A stretch of DNA of 64,000 bases from TK10-74A sp965263065 (GTDB taxonomy: Bacteria; Chloroflexota; Dehalococcoidia; Bin125). Location of the stretch: contig CBDHGH010000003.1 in assembly GCA_965263065.1 (NCBI GenBank), forward strand, positions 2,170,001 through 2,234,000, read 5' to 3'. The notes beneath the pieces were generated by a model. It made no database searches and had not been told where the DNA came from. It saw only the letters and a program-made list of their open reading frames with translations. Position 1 is the first letter of the stretch, and each line of letters begins with the position of its first letter. The translations under genes and the position numbers were made by a program. This document shows, piece by piece, positions 63,479 to 64,000 of this stretch.

Positions 63479-64000
63479 GTGGCCCCGACCCCCGCACCCG
63501 GCCCGCCCCACGCGCACGGCCCCCAGGACGGCCCGCCCCCGCCCGCCGGTCCCCAGCCCATCGACGGCGTCCGCCACATCATCGCCGTCGCCTCGAACAA
63601 AGGCGGCGTCGGCAAGTCCACCGTCGCCACCAACCTGGCCGTCGCCCTCGCCAAGCGCGGCGCCGCCGTCGGCCTGCTCGACGCCGACATCACCGGCCCC
63701 AACCTGCCCACCATGTTCGGCCTGCCCGCCGGCTTCCAGGCCAACAGCGAGCAGGGCCTGCACCCCATCGAGCGCTACGGCGTCAAGCTCATCTCCATCG
63801 GCTTCCTGCTCCCGGCCGGCTCGCCCGTCGTCTGGCGCGGGCCGATGATCGGCAGTGGCGTCAAGCAGCTCCTCCGCGACGTGCCCTGGGGCGAGCTCGA
63901 CTACCTCATCGTCGACCTGCCGCCCGGCACCAGCGACGCCGCCATGTCCGCCGCCCAGGACGTGCCCATCGCCGGCGCCGTCATCGTCTCGACGCCCCAG
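63479..64000 (+). CDS. Mrp/ApbC family iron-sulfur carrier ATPase, 5' part
   Basis: The first 174 codons of an Mrp/NBP35/ApbC P-loop ATPase that carries and delivers iron-sulfur clusters; the gene runs off the window. After a Pro/Ala-rich N-terminal tail of about 30 residues comes 'IIAVASNKGGVGKSTVATNL' with the deviant Walker A, then 'LLDADITGPNLPTMFGLP', 'WRGPMIGSGVKQLLRDVPWG' and 'YLIVDLPPGTSDAAMSAAQD', the Mrp signature. The usual N-terminal DUF59 (MIP18) domain is missing, so it is the NBP35-like short type. The GTG start has AGGAGA about 6 bases upstream. Confidence 0.92.
   Translation, partial: MAPTPAPGPPHAHGPQDGPPPPAGPQPIDGVRHIIAVASNKGGVGKSTVATNLAVALAKRGAAVGLLDADITGPNLPTMFGLPAGFQANSEQGLHPIERYGVKLISIGFLLPAGSPVVWRGPMIGSGVKQLLRDVPWGELDYLIVDLPPGTSDAAMSAAQDVPIAGAVIVSTPQ

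Overview
This is a GC-rich bacterial chromosome segment. Core genes carry almost only G/C third positions, and short stretches of visibly AT-richer accessory DNA are wedged between them. GuaB3, a class 1B PyrD with an NISCPN signature, PaREP1-family proteins, a small CxHHWMID zinc protein and a bifunctional-looking Rel protein together suggest Chloroflexota (a SAR202- or Dehalococcoidia-like lineage). That placement is an inference, not proven here. Many genes appear to be transcribed without a leader: a -10 box TAnnnT ends exactly 6 nt before the start codon of recO, rel, comM, metG, two HigA-like genes, the carbonic anhydrase, DUF3800 and the first PaREP1 gene.

Layout. 1-17.2 kb: end of nuoN; an AIPR abortive-infection gene; ybeY; two HigA-like antitoxins without toxin; the dnaX-ybaB-recR repair/replication operon; a frameshifted gene; recO; an FmdB zinc ribbon; a fatty-acid desaturase; a large NTPase with two TIR/NDT-like sensor domains; a relic of the polyprenyl synthase 3' end; the polyprenyl synthase; a two-gene retropepsin cassette duplicated in tandem; an orphan DarT-like ADP-ribosyltransferase. 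17.3-31.2 kb (mostly minus strand): tatD, metG, a UvrD-like helicase-nuclease overlapping a cytosine-5 methyltransferase and preceded by vsr, rsmI, guaB3 with a long structured leader, six tandem PaREP1 genes, prmC and prfA. 31.2-37.3 kb: a DUF4268 nuclease-like pair, several small toxin-antitoxin-type pairs (DUF433/truncated DUF5615, DUF2442/DUF4160, Phd/PIN), hisS, and two copies of a short structured RNA.

37.3-49.9 kb: rel, then a 1692-residue secreted adhesin/metalloprotease gene enclosed by a perfect 45-bp duplication of the rel 3' end, comM, an AAA/DUF4143 ATPase, a HicB-like protein, tRNA-Arg, and a decayed P450. 50-59.4 kb: an MMPL/RND exporter, an orphan MNT nucleotidyltransferase, DoxX, three PIN toxin-antitoxin pairs with palindromic operators, an alpha carbonic anhydrase, a gamma-glutamyltransferase-like enzyme, a membrane-anchored cyclophilin and tRNA-Pro. 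59.4-64 kb: a DUF3800 gene and an Mrr-type restriction gene, each meeting head-on a small promoter-hairpin-terminator RNA unit, then pyrD, a zinc protein and the start of an Mrp/ApbC iron-sulfur carrier ATPase.

The core genes serve recombination repair, translation (metG, hisS, prfA, prmC, rsmI, two tRNAs), the stringent response, nucleotide synthesis and isoprenoid/lipid metabolism. The accessory genes are dominated by candidate phage defence and toxin-antitoxin functions. The best candidates for something undescribed are the DUF3800/Mrr region with covarying RNA hairpins, the PaREP1 array, the NTPase with paired sensor domains, and the adhesin locus flanked by rel repeats.
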